From contig CAWADP010000003.1 of the NCBI GenBank assembly GCA_963780805.1, forward strand, positions 1 through 64,000: 64,000 bases of DNA, in the 5' to 3' direction. Every line of letters begins with the position of its first letter. Position 1 is the first letter of the stretch. The notes below the pieces were generated by a model. It ran no database searches, was not told the DNA's origin, and worked only from the letters and a program-made list of their open reading frames with translations. The DNA comes from JASHVB01 sp963780805. Lineage in GTDB: Bacteria; Pseudomonadota; Alphaproteobacteria; Acetobacterales; Acetobacteraceae. Both the position numbers and the translations under genes were made by a program. Below, one piece after another: positions 9,419-18,657 of this stretch.

Positions 9419-9884
9419 GGTCCGGCAACTCGCGGCAACCCGTCGGCTGTCACGTCCACCTCCCAGCGACTCGCGATGCGGGCCGGGACGGAGTAGGCCC
9501 GCCCCTTTACTCAAAACCGCACAGCAACGTTTGCGTCAATCCCGGATCGGCGGCCCGCCGGCCTTTTCTGCGGCTTTGTCCGGTGCGCCGCCCGTCCGGT
9601 GCCGGCGCGTCAGCAGAATTTCGCCACGGGTCGCCACGGCGAACACCGCAGCCCGTTATCGCCGCGGCGGAATGTGCGCGACCGCCCGTTCCGGGTCGCC
9701 GATCAGGACGAGATGGCCGATATCCCGCGGCGTTAGCTGGATGTCGAACCGCGCCTCGACGGAAACCGGCAACCCGGTATGGCGGATGTCGTCCCGGTCG
9801 AGGATCGCATCGAACCGCTGCTTCGCCGGCAGTGCCGGCTGGTCCTGCCGCGTCGCCGAGCGCCGATCATGCGGACGCGCGCTC
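9419..9884. other. 466-bp gap with a possible acyl-carrier-protein-like remnant
   Basis: No intact gene. On the minus strand at about 9656-9830 a frame reads RFDAILDRDDIRHTG then VEARFDIQLTPRDIGHLV, which resembles helices 2-3 of an acyl carrier protein (EEEFDIxLTxxD...VGDL). The DSL phosphopantetheine site is not there, so it cannot be a working carrier. The rest shows nothing. Confidence 0.3.
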
Positions 9885-12800
9885 TTACTCCGCCGCCACC
9901 GCACCCCGCGCCTGCAGCCGCCGCAGGGCACGGTCGATCCACAGCGCCGTCAGCTTCTCCTGCGTACTGTTCTGGCCCAATCGCTCGTGCAGCGCGGCGA
10001 AATCCACCCGGTCCAGCGCCTGGTCCTGATTATAGCAGGAGAACACCACGGTCTGCGCTCCGCTCAACGGATCGACCTGAGGTTGAAGGCACTGCGCGCA
10101 GACCTCCTTCATCATGCACTGCATCGGCGAGTTGATCGACCCGACCGCCGTGTGCCCCTGCTTCAGATACGGCGCCAGCACACCGTGCCGCGCCACGCCG
10201 ACCGCCTGCATCATCCGGTCGGAACCGATCACGATCATATGGTCAACGTCAGACAGCGGAATGGCCTGCGCACCCAACTGCCCGGCACCGTACGCCGCGA
10301 TGCCCTGCACAATGTTGCCGGAGACGCTGCGGTCCAGCGGCCGGTCGGAATTGGGCACGAAGCCCGGGTATTCGTCGCAACACCAGACGATGACGTCGGC
10401 GGCGCGTTCGATTTCCTCCACCTTGTAGCGGTCCTGCACGGTCTTGTAGCCGGCGAAGTACAGCACGCGCGATCCCGCCGCGCGCAGCGCCGCGCCGATC
10501 GAGAACAACACCGCATTGCCCAGTCCCCCGCCGATCAACGCTACGGTGCTGTTGGCGTGGATCTCGGTCGGCGTGCCGGTGGGTCCCATCAGCACCACCG
10601 GCTCCCCGGGCTTCAGCAGCGCGCACAGGTCGGAACTGCCACCCATCTCCAGCACGATCACCGACACCAGGCCGCGTAGCGGATCGGTCCAGGCGCCGGT
10701 CATCGCCAGGCCTTCCATGGTCAGCACCGTGGCAACGCTGCGGCCGTCCGCGCCATGCTCGGTGATGCGCGCGGCGTGCATTTCGTAGTTCTGCAGCCGG
10801 TAGAACTGGCCAGGACGGAAGGCGCGGGCGGCGGCGGGGGCGCGGACCACCACCTCCACGATGGTGGGGGTCAGCCGGTTCACCGCATGCACCGTTGCGC
10901 GTAGCTCGTCGCGGCAGCGGGCGATCAGTTCGGCGCCGCTGATCGTTGCATTGCCCGGCGTCCGCGCCTCGAGTTCGGATTGCGCCGCCAGTACCTGCGA
11001 CACCACGGGATAGCCGCGCTTCGCCCCGCCCATCGCCTTCACCACGTTGCCGAAGAAGCTCGGGTGGAGGTCGCCGAAGAAGCTGACGAAGCGGCCGTTT
11101 TCGTCGCGGTGCATCAGCACCTGGGCGAGGTCGGGCTTGGCCAGGCCGCGCACCGGCGAGACCGGAGCGCCGCTCGCATCCACCGCGCGGAAATACTTGC
11201 CGTCGAGTTCGAAGCGCCCGTCCTCGCGAGCGAGCACCGTGTTGGGCTGGGTGCCGGCGGCGACCAGCACGGCCCGGGCGGGCAACTGCGGTTCCGAGCT
11301 GTCCGCGCGGGTGAAGCGCACGCCGGACGCGTGGCCGAATTCGTCCACCTCGACGAAGCGCGGCACCAGGCCCTGAGCGAAGCGCACGCCTTCCTCCATC
11401 GCCTTGGCCACTTCCTCGTGGTTCAGCGTGTAGGAGGGCGAATCGACCAGCCGGCGGCGATAGGCAATGGTGGCGCCGCCCCATTTGTCCAGCAGCTGCG
11501 CCAGCCGCGGCGCACGGCCTTCGCGCGCGGCGGCGTCGCGTTCCGCGTGGATCGCCGCGGCATGCGCCAGGAACTCGTCCGCGATCTGGTGTTCTTCGCC
11601 GTTCCACCGGCGGCGCACCGCCGCCTCGCCGCGTTCGGCCACCAGGGTGCGATAGCGCAGCGCGAATTTCTCGACCTGCCGCACGTAGTACGCGAGGCTT
11701 TCCGTCGCAGTATCGATCGCCGTCAGGCCGCCGCCGATCACCACCACCGGCAGCCGCACCTGCAAATTCGCGATCGATGAAAACTTGGCCGCACCGGTAA
11801 GCTGCAGCGCCATCAGGAAGTCCGACGCCGCGCGCACGCCGCGAGCCAGCCCGTTGGGGATGTCCAGCACCGTCGGCTTGCCGGCACCGAGGCATAGCGC
11901 GATGTGGTCGAACCCCATCGCCCACGCCTTGTCCATGGTCAGCGTCGCGTCGCCGCCAAAGCGGACGCCGCCGAAATGCGCGAACTGCTGCCGGCGTTCC
12001 AACAGCAAACGCACCAGCTTCAGGAAGTTCTTGTTCCAGCGCACGGTGATGCCGTACTCGGCGACGCCGCCGAACCCGGCCATCACCCGGTCGTCGAGGT
12101 TCTCGAACAAGACTTCCGCATCGTGGACCGGCGCCGTGGGATCGATGCCGAGCGGCTCGATGCGCAGGCCGTCGATCGCCACCACCGTGTGGCCGTCGTT
12201 CATCAGGTGGTGCGCCAGCGTGAAGCCCGCCGGCCCGAGCCCGACGATCAGCACCTTGCGCCCGCTGTCCGGGCGCGGCAGCGGACGGCGGATGTCGAGC
12301 GGGTTCCAGCGGGTCAGCAGCGAGTAGATCTCGAAGCCCCAGGGCAGCGACAGCACGTCTTTCAGGATGCTCGTCTCGGCCTGCGGAATGTCGACCGGAT
12401 CCTGCTTCTGATAGATGCAGGACTTCATGCAATCGTTGCAGATGCGGTGACCGGTGGCCGCCATCATCGGGTTGTCGATGGCGATGGTCGCGAATGCCCC
12501 CAGCACGCTGCCCTGGGCGCGCAGCGTGTGCATCTCGGAAATCTTCTCGTCCAGCGGGCAGCCGGCCAGAGTCACCCCGAACGGCGATATCTGGAACTGG
12601 TTGGTCTTGCGGTCCCTCAGGCCGGTGCTGCAGGAGTCCTTCCCCTGCGTGTGGCACCAGATGCAGTAGTTCATCTGGTCCAGCGCCTGCTGGCGGTTCA
12701 TGCCGTGGTCGGTCAGCGCGAAGCCGTCGCGGGCCCGCCAGTCATGCTCCGGGAGGCGGAGCATGGTGACACCGTCGCGTTCGATGGTCTGCACCGGGAC

Positions 12801-13397
12801 CAGGTGGTTGTAGTCGAGCCGATGCGGCACGCCGAACAGTGTTCCGCCCTTGTGCGCGGCCTGCCCCTGCGGCGTCAGCGTTGCCCACGCCGCATACTGT
12901 AGGGCGGCATTTATGCCGCCATCGGCGCCCGCCTTCTCCCAGACCGCGACGTGCGTCGCGAAAGCGAGCTCTGTCAGTGGCTCGCCCATGTGCGCTTCCA
13001 GCTCCGCGCGCAGGGCCTGGCCGTCGAACGCCGCCGGATGCGGATATTTCTTCACGGCCTGGCGCTGCACGAACAGCCGCTTGCAGGCATGGATGGGGTC
13101 GAGCGCGGCGGTCTCTCTCGCCAGAGCCAGGGTTTCCGCCTCGATGCCGAACAACGCAGCGAGGAAGCCATCCAGATGCGGCCCCAGCGCCACCACCAGC
13201 TCGCTTTCGGCCTTCTTCTCCACCGCGTCCGGGGCGGCCCGCGCTTCCAGCAGCCGGGCGTGCAAGCCTGGGGCATCGCCCGCGAGGCATTCCAGGAACG
13301 CGCGGTCGAGCCGGACCAGCCCGTCCCGGTCCGCGAGATCGGCGAAGCGGAAGCCGAAGCCGAGCGGCGGCGGGGCGGCGGTGCTCATCGCATCCAA
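9885..13397 (-). CDS. Large FAD/NAD(P)H and iron-sulfur oxidoreductase (GltD-like core with PyrK-like C-terminal module)
   Basis: A 1170-residue cytoplasmic flavoprotein. Order: an N-terminal region of about 230 residues of unknown fold; a cysteine-rich segment (Cys245, Cys248, Cys256 in YCIWCHTQGKDSC, and CNDCMKSC about 75 residues later) suited to an iron-sulfur cluster; a GltD-like double Rossmann unit (FAD loop GLGPAG at 386-391, second nucleotide loop GGGLTAID near 554); and from about residue 840 an FNR/PyrK-like reductase (FRPGQFYRLQN, GPTGTPTEI, IGGGLGNAV) ending in a 2Fe-2S site (Cys1094, Cys1100, Cys1103, Cys1121). It is the second gene after a MarR regulator, 20 bases away. It probably links NAD(P)H to an unknown acceptor. 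ATG 13397 is the most distal start clear of marR. Confidence 0.8.
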   Translation of the reverse strand: MDAMSTAAPPPLGFGFRFADLADRDGLVRLDRAFLECLAGDAPGLHARLLEARAAPDAVEKKAESELVVALGPHLDGFLAALFGIEAETLALARETAALDPIHACKRLFVQRQAVKKYPHPAAFDGQALRAELEAHMGEPLTELAFATHVAVWEKAGADGGINAALQYAAWATLTPQGQAAHKGGTLFGVPHRLDYNHLVPVQTIERDGVTMLRLPEHDWRARDGFALTDHGMNRQQALDQMNYCIWCHTQGKDSCSTGLRDRKTNQFQISPFGVTLAGCPLDEKISEMHTLRAQGSVLGAFATIAIDNPMMAATGHRICNDCMKSCIYQKQDPVDIPQAETSILKDVLSLPWGFEIYSLLTRWNPLDIRRPLPRPDSGRKVLIVGLGPAGFTLAHHLMNDGHTVVAIDGLRIEPLGIDPTAPVHDAEVLFENLDDRVMAGFGGVAEYGITVRWNKNFLKLVRLLLERRQQFAHFGGVRFGGDATLTMDKAWAMGFDHIALCLGAGKPTVLDIPNGLARGVRAASDFLMALQLTGAAKFSSIANLQVRLPVVVIGGGLTAIDTATESLAYYVRQVEKFALRYRTLVAERGEAAVRRRWNGEEHQIADEFLAHAAAIHAERDAAAREGRAPRLAQLLDKWGGATIAYRRRLVDSPSYTLNHEEVAKAMEEGVRFAQGLVPRFVEVDEFGHASGVRFTRADSSEPQLPARAVLVAAGTQPNTVLAREDGRFELDGKYFRAVDASGAPVSPVRGLAKPDLAQVLMHRDENGRFVSFFGDLHPSFFGNVVKAMGGAKRGYPVVSQVLAAQSELEARTPGNATISGAELIARCRDELRATVHAVNRLTPTIVEVVVRAPAAARAFRPGQFYRLQNYEMHAARITEHGADGRSVATVLTMEGLAMTGAWTDPLRGLVSVIVLEMGGSSDLCALLKPGEPVVLMGPTGTPTEIHANSTVALIGGGLGNAVLFSIGAALRAAGSRVLYFAGYKTVQDRYKVEEIERAADVIVWCCDEYPGFVPNSDRPLDRSVSGNIVQGIAAYGAGQLGAQAIPLSDVDHMIVIGSDRMMQAVGVARHGVLAPYLKQGHTAVGSINSPMQCMMKEVCAQCLQPQVDPLSGAQTVVFSCYNQDQALDRVDFAALHERLGQNSTQEKLTALWIDRALRRLQARGAVAAE

Positions 13398-13417
13398 AGT
13401 TAGGGTCTCCGTCAGGC

Positions 13418-13864
13418 TCAGGCCAGCTTGCGCAGCAGGGCCAGAAGCTGGGCCTGTTCGGCCAGGCTCAGCGGCGCCAATGCCGCGTCATGCGAACGCT
13501 GGGCGCATGCCACGCTGCGATCGATCAGGGCAATCCCCGCCTCGGTGGGCGCCAGCACGGCGGTGCGGCGGTCCATCGGGTCCTTGGTCCGCTGCAGCAG
13601 CCCGCGGGCGGACAGGCGCCGCACCACGCCCTGGACCGTGGCCGGGTCCATGGCAGTGAGCCGGCCGAGCAGGTTCTGGGTCACCCGACCGAGTTCCACG
13701 GCCTTGAACAGGGCCGTGAACTGGGTCGGGGTCAGCCCGTGGTGGCCGGTGAGCTCCAGGAACAAGGCGACGTGCCGCTGATGGGCGCGACGCAGCAGGA
13801 ACCCGACATGGTCTTCGACCAGAAACCCGCCGCAGGGAGGGACCTGGCCATCGGCTAATGGCAC
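13418..13864 (-). CDS. MarR-family transcriptional regulator
   Basis: A 148-residue winged-helix protein. The recognition region is LTPTQFTALFKAVELGRVTQNLLGRLTAMDPATVQG, with the wing TKDPMDRRTAVLAPTEAG, a standard MarR 'D.R' wing. A C-terminal dimer helix pair follows. It lies 20 bases upstream of the large oxidoreductase on the same strand, so it most likely controls that gene and itself in response to a small, probably aromatic or redox-active, ligand. No operator palindrome was identified with confidence. Confidence 0.9.
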   Translation of the reverse strand: MPLADGQVPPCGGFLVEDHVGFLLRRAHQRHVALFLELTGHHGLTPTQFTALFKAVELGRVTQNLLGRLTAMDPATVQGVVRRLSARGLLQRTKDPMDRRTAVLAPTEAGIALIDRSVACAQRSHDAALAPLSLAEQAQLLALLRKLA

Positions 13865-14165
13865 GGCGTTCTCCCCACGACGCGGTCGTAGGCTTACGAA
13901 CGATCCGGAACGGGGTCAAGCGGCGGCGGAGGTGCCTCAGAGGTGCCTCAGTTGAGGTGGTGCGGCACGTGCGGCGGTAATCCGCTTGGGGGCAGGATCG
14001 TTTTCCTGTGTATAACGCGTTGCAGCCTGGATGGTTGCGAGCCAGACCGGCTGAGATGTTATTCAGGGTCGCTCAAACTGAGACACTACCGGGGAGACTC
14101 AAAACGAGACACGACCGGGGAGAAGGGGGAAGGCAGAACCCAACTCGGACGAAGAGAGAACCGGC
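13865..14165. other. 301-bp gap holding a 26-bp tandem repeat
   Basis: No gene. The only structure is the tandem repeat listed next. Confidence 0.5.
14072..14123 (+). repeat. 26-bp tandem repeat x2, possibly a mobile-element end
   Basis: Two 26-bp copies (start CTCAAACTGAGACACTACCG and CTCAAAACGAGACACGACCG) differ at four positions. 'CTCAAA-TGAGAC' units arranged in tandem are seen at the ends of some IS21-like elements. No transposase gene is present, so this would be a solo end at most. Confidence 0.45.
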
Positions 14166-17100
14166 CTACACTTGCTCGAAGCTGCCGGCGTTGAAGGCCC
14201 AGGCCGCGGAACCATTGGTGGTGACGGTGCCCACCAGCGTACCGCCACCCGCAAACGATCCATTGCTGCTGTAATACAACCCACCGGTGTCCTGCTCGTA
14301 AGCAAAGCCTCCGTTGCCGTGGTTCGACAGCGTCTCGGCAAGACGTGCCGCCGCATTGGCGACATCCGCCAGATCGATGCCAACCGTCAGCGCCGCACCC
14401 CCCAGATTGTAGGTATTGGCGGAAAGGACCGAACCGCCGGTCGTATCGAGCGCGATCTTGTCGCCGTGCGCCGTGCTGAAATTCATCACCGTCGTGGCGC
14501 TGCCAGCCTTGTCCTGGTCGAACACGAACGCATCCGCCCCGCTGTTGCCGGTAATGAAGTTCAGGCCGCCGCCGCCTATCACCGTGACGGCGTTCGACCC
14601 GGTCAGCACGATCGTGTCGCTGCCGCTGCCGCCCTGCACGGTTTCGGCGTTCGTCACCGTGACATTGTTGACGGTGTTGGACAGAGTCAGCTTGTCGCTT
14701 CCCCCGCCCAGATCGACCGACCCGTTCGTCACCCCGGTACCGAGCGTGATCGCGTCGTTGCCCGCGCCGCCGATAAGCGTGTCGACATTGGCGACCGTGC
14801 CCACATTCGATCCCGCCGCGGATCCCGCCGCCAGCACCAGCTTGTTGCTGCCGCCGCCCAGATCGACGGACATGCCGGTGGTCAGCAGGCTGGACAGAGT
14901 CACCGTGTCGTTGCCGGCGCCTCCGGCGATGGTCTCGACATTGGCGACCGTCGCGGTGTTGGTGAAGTTGCCGAGCGTCAGCGCGTCATTGCCGGCACCG
15001 AGGTCGATGCTGGCGTTGACCGCCGCGGTGCCCAGCGTCACCGCATCCGCGCCGCTGCCGCCGGTCAGCGTGCCAACATCGGCGACGGTGCCGGCATTGC
15101 TGCCGTTCGCCAGCCGCAGGACATTCGCCCCGCCGCCCAGGTTGACCGACATGGCGCAGGTCAACGCGCCGGCCAGCGCGATCGCATCGTTGCCCGCTCC
15201 GCCCAGGAGCGTCTCCACATTGGCGACGGTGGCGCTGACGCCGGATGCGCCCAGGGTCAGCGAGTCGGCGCCACCGCCGAGATCGATGCTGGCATTCGTG
15301 AGGCCGCCCACGATGGTCAGCCGATCGCTGCCGGTCCCGCCGACGATGGTCTCGGCATTGGCCACGGTGGCGACGTTGGCGGCATTCGCCAGGGTCAGCC
15401 GGTCGCTGCCGGCGCCGAAGGCGATGCTGCCGTTGCTGATGGCAGTCCCGAGCGTGATCGTATCGGCGCCGGTCCCACCGATCAGCGTGCCGACATTGCT
15501 GACGGTGGCCGAATTCGTGCCGTTCGCCAGCGTCAGCTTGCTGCTGTTGCCGCCGAGCGTCACCGCGATCCCGGTCTGCGCGCTGCCCAAGGTGATGGTA
15601 TCGGTGCCGCTGCCGCCAACGATGGTCTCGACGTTGGCGATGGTGGCCGAGTTGCTGCCGCCGGCCAGCGTCAGGCTGTCATTGCCGGCGCCGAGGTCGA
15701 TGCTCGCCTTCACCGCGACCGTGCCGAGCGTCACGGCATCGTTGCCGCTGCCGCCGATCAGAGTGCCGACGTTGCTGACAGTGCCGGCATTGCTGCCGTT
15801 GGCGAGGGTCAGCTTGTTGCTGCCGGCGCCCAGGTCTATCGCCATGGCGGCGATCAGCGCGGTCGCCAGCGTGATGCTGTCATTGCCGGCGCCGCCGATG
15901 ATGGTCTCCGCATTGGCGACAGTCGCGCTGTTGGTGAAGGTGCCGAACGTCAGCTTGTCGGCGCCGGCGCCGAGATCGATGGACGCCCCGGCGGCGGCTG
16001 AGCTCAGCACGACGGTGTCGTTGCCACTGCCGCCCAGGATGGTCTCCGTGTTGGCGATCGTGGCGCTATTGGTTCCGTTGGCCAGCGCGAGCGTGTCGCT
16101 GCCGGCACCGAGGTCGATCGAGCCGCCAGTAACCGCCGTCGCCAGTGTGATGCGATCCGCGCCGCTGCCGCCGATCAGGGTCGCGATGTTGGCAATCGTG
16201 CCCGTGTTGCTGACGCCGGCGAGCACCAGCTTGTTGCCACCCCCACCGAGATCGACCGACATGGCGGTGGTCAGAGCGCTGCCGAGCGTGATCGTGTCCG
16301 CGCCGGGCCCGCCAATGATCGTCTCCGTGTTGGCGACCGTCGCCACGTTGGTGAAGTTGCCGAAGGTCAGCGAATCGCTGCCGCTGCCCAGGCTGATGGA
16401 GCTGCCCGCGGCGGCTGTGCTCAGCACGATCGTGTCGTTGCCGGTGCCGCCGATGATCGTCTGCGTGTTGGCTACCGTCGCCGAGTTGGTGCCGTTCGCC
16501 AGCGTCAGCTTGTTCTCCCCGCCACCAAGATCGACCGTGCCGTCGGTGAGGAGCTGCGTGAGCGCGACGGTATCGTTGCCCGGCCCGCCGGTGACCAGGT
16601 TGGGATTGGAGTATTGGCCGATATCGACCTCGACGATGCCGGCTGACAGTTGCGACAGCGGGATCGCCGAGGGCTCGTCGAACCCCCACGGATTGGCCAG
16701 TTGCACCATCCAGGTGCCACCGACCAAGGTGAGGCTCTGGAACATGTACGCGTGATCGTTGTAGAGCCCGTACGGCAGGCTGCCCGAGGCCGCGGTATCC
16801 ATCACGATCAGGTCGCCGGCAGCCATGTCGGTCTGCAACTGCGTCACGGTCAGCGAGGTAGGCGATTCCGACGTGGCGGGGTCGCCGGTCAGCTCCTCCA
16901 TGGCGATCATCGGATTGCCGCCGTTGGCGATCGCGCTGTAGCCGCCTTCCATCGTCGCGACTGCCTTCTCCAGGACCTGGACCCAGATCTCCTTCTGGTT
17001 GCCCACCACGTCCTGGGTTGCGCCGTTGTTGACGCCGTCGCTCAGGAAGGTGTTGTTCACCGTCACCTGGTCCAACTCGAAGCTGGTCGTACCGAAGGTG

Positions 17101-18245
17101 GGCAATGCGCCGGAGGCGGCGAGATGCAGCGCCACGGTCTCGGTGCCGCCGGCATTCGCATAGATCATGCTGGTGATGGCGGCGGGGTGCCACAGCGCCA
17201 GCTCGCCGATCGACGACAGCAGGAAGCAGTCGCCGATCTGCCCCTGGTGGATGTCGTTGATGCTGATGGCCGATGTGTCGCCCGGCTCCTGCAAGTAGAG
17301 GACGTCGGTGAGCAGCGCAGCACCGACCGAGGCCGACGTGGCACCGCTGGCGGCGACGTTTGCCGCGACCGGGACCGTCTGGGCGTTGTCCAGCTCGGCG
17401 ATTCCGCCGGTCCCGGCGGCGAGGCCGGCACTGGCGGTCGGCGCGGACGCCGGATGGCGTGGCGGCACCGCACAACCGGGCGCGGCGGGGAACAGCGGCA
17501 GCGCGACGGCGCTCGGCGGCGGCAATGCGGGTATGTTCGCAGCCGAAATCGCCTGATCCCCGGCTTGCGCCCACGCCGCCGTACCGGACGGGGGAGCCAA
17601 CGCGGCGGCGGACGCCAACGCGGCGGCGGACGCCAACGGAGCGGAGGACGCCAGGCCGATCAGTGCCGCCACGTCCGGTGTGAGGGCGATGGCGCTGCTG
17701 CCGGCTGGTGCGAAAAGCACGATGTCCCCGGGTTCGCCCAAGGTTGCGGCCTCGTCCCGGGTTGCCGCGGCGCCGCCATCGTCCAGGGACACCGCGGCAG
17801 GGCCGACAAAGGGAAAACCGGCCGTGCCAGCGAACGCGCCGGGCGGAACCGCCGACCCGGGGTCGGCAATGCCCATCCCGCCGCCGAACATGCCTGCGCC
17901 CGGGTCAACCTGACCCGCCGCATAATCGCTGTCGGTGAAGCCGCCCGCCGTGGTTGCGCCATAGCCGGCTGCGACATTGCCGGCTGTGACATAGCCCGCC
18001 GCGACATTGCCAGCTGTGACACTGCCGACCGAGAGCAGTACGGCGGAAGCCGCCTCGGCGCGGTTGTCGCTGGCCGGCGCCGTGGCATCCGTCTGCCCTG
18101 CCGCCAGCGATGCCGCAACGGCATCGCCCAGCATGTTCCTTGTCCGAATGGCCGCGACGCCCGCCATGGCACCCTCGCTGTGTCGCCGGAACGGGGGCTT
18201 CACCCTCGCCTCACGAGCGGTCCGACCCTGCGAGTTTTTCGCCAA
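14166..18245 (-). CDS. Large repeat protein with calpain-type (C2) cysteine protease domain and beta-roll-like C-terminal repeats
   Basis: 1359 residues. Residues 1-310 are low-complexity Ala/Gly/Pro with internal repeats (AGNVAAGY twice; ALASAAALAS). Residues about 320-545 form a calpain-like protease: Cys340 in GQIGDCFLLSS, His498 in NDHAYMF and Asn518 in ANPWGF make a complete catalytic triad. From about 555 to 1270 come more than a dozen roughly 45-residue repeats of the pattern IGGxGxDTITLG...SIDLGAGxDxLTLxxGxNxATVAN, which resemble RTX/haemolysin beta-roll or beta-helix repeats. The end (FVFDQDKAGSATTVMNF) is the usual C-terminal cap of such proteins. No classical signal peptide, so type I secretion is the likely route (inferred); no T1SS genes are nearby. 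A bacterial calpain fused to these repeats is uncommon. Confidence 0.85.
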   Translation of the reverse strand: MAKNSQGRTAREARVKPPFRRHSEGAMAGVAAIRTRNMLGDAVAASLAAGQTDATAPASDNRAEAASAVLLSVGSVTAGNVAAGYVTAGNVAAGYGATTAGGFTDSDYAAGQVDPGAGMFGGGMGIADPGSAVPPGAFAGTAGFPFVGPAAVSLDDGGAAATRDEAATLGEPGDIVLFAPAGSSAIALTPDVAALIGLASSAPLASAAALASAAALAPPSGTAAWAQAGDQAISAANIPALPPPSAVALPLFPAAPGCAVPPRHPASAPTASAGLAAGTGGIAELDNAQTVPVAANVAASGATSASVGAALLTDVLYLQEPGDTSAISINDIHQGQIGDCFLLSSIGELALWHPAAITSMIYANAGGTETVALHLAASGALPTFGTTSFELDQVTVNNTFLSDGVNNGATQDVVGNQKEIWVQVLEKAVATMEGGYSAIANGGNPMIAMEELTGDPATSESPTSLTVTQLQTDMAAGDLIVMDTAASGSLPYGLYNDHAYMFQSLTLVGGTWMVQLANPWGFDEPSAIPLSQLSAGIVEVDIGQYSNPNLVTGGPGNDTVALTQLLTDGTVDLGGGENKLTLANGTNSATVANTQTIIGGTGNDTIVLSTAAAGSSISLGSGSDSLTFGNFTNVATVANTETIIGGPGADTITLGSALTTAMSVDLGGGGNKLVLAGVSNTGTIANIATLIGGSGADRITLATAVTGGSIDLGAGSDTLALANGTNSATIANTETILGGSGNDTVVLSSAAAGASIDLGAGADKLTFGTFTNSATVANAETIIGGAGNDSITLATALIAAMAIDLGAGSNKLTLANGSNAGTVSNVGTLIGGSGNDAVTLGTVAVKASIDLGAGNDSLTLAGGSNSATIANVETIVGGSGTDTITLGSAQTGIAVTLGGNSSKLTLANGTNSATVSNVGTLIGGTGADTITLGTAISNGSIAFGAGSDRLTLANAANVATVANAETIVGGTGSDRLTIVGGLTNASIDLGGGADSLTLGASGVSATVANVETLLGGAGNDAIALAGALTCAMSVNLGGGANVLRLANGSNAGTVADVGTLTGGSGADAVTLGTAAVNASIDLGAGNDALTLGNFTNTATVANVETIAGGAGNDTVTLSSLLTTGMSVDLGGGSNKLVLAAGSAAGSNVGTVANVDTLIGGAGNDAITLGTGVTNGSVDLGGGSDKLTLSNTVNNVTVTNAETVQGGSGSDTIVLTGSNAVTVIGGGGLNFITGNSGADAFVFDQDKAGSATTVMNFSTAHGDKIALDTTGGSVLSANTYNLGGAALTVGIDLADVANAAARLAETLSNHGNGGFAYEQDTGGLYYSSNGSFAGGGTLVGTVTTNGSAAWAFNAGSFEQV

Positions 18246-18657
18246 GGCACTGCCCCGCCGGCAGTCAGGCCAGCGGTGTCCATCGCCGGCATACTACCGA
18301 TCGTGTGTGAACAAACAGTGAATGAAAACGGCATGTGGCGGAAAGATCCCGCTGGCGGGGGACCACCATCCGGCCCACCCAAGGCGCCCAGTGCTTGGCG
18401 CAAAACGACCGACGGCCCTGCCCTTCGCCCCCGCCGGCCGAGGCAAGCGACAGCCAATCCAGCGTGGGCGACGCACCGGCGCCTGATGCGGCCGGTCGCG
18501 GCGCGGCGTCATCCGACGGTCATTCGCCACAAAAACTTCACAAGCCAAGCCGCCGTGCTTGTGACCAATTTTTCCCGCCACGCGCCGCCTTCCGCCGGGA
18601 ATCGGGAGCGGCCGTGAAACGTTGCCCACAGGGCAGCCAAACCGGGGGAACCATCGC
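18246..18657. other. 412-bp divergent intergenic region
   Basis: It lies between the divergent repeat-protease gene and the MFS gene and must hold both promoters. No clear -10/-35 or operator was recognised. The last bases before 18658 contain a G-rich ribosome site (GGGGGAA). Confidence 0.5.

Noticed and set aside
10249..12657. 802-codon frame overlapping the large oxidoreductase
   Set aside because: Same strand, shifted frame, Arg/Gly/Ala-rich and without motifs; the other frame has complete cofactor sites.
14172..18617. Several long plus-strand frames opposite the calpain-repeat gene
   Set aside because: They show periodic low-complexity sequence imposed by the repeats on the other strand and no start signals.
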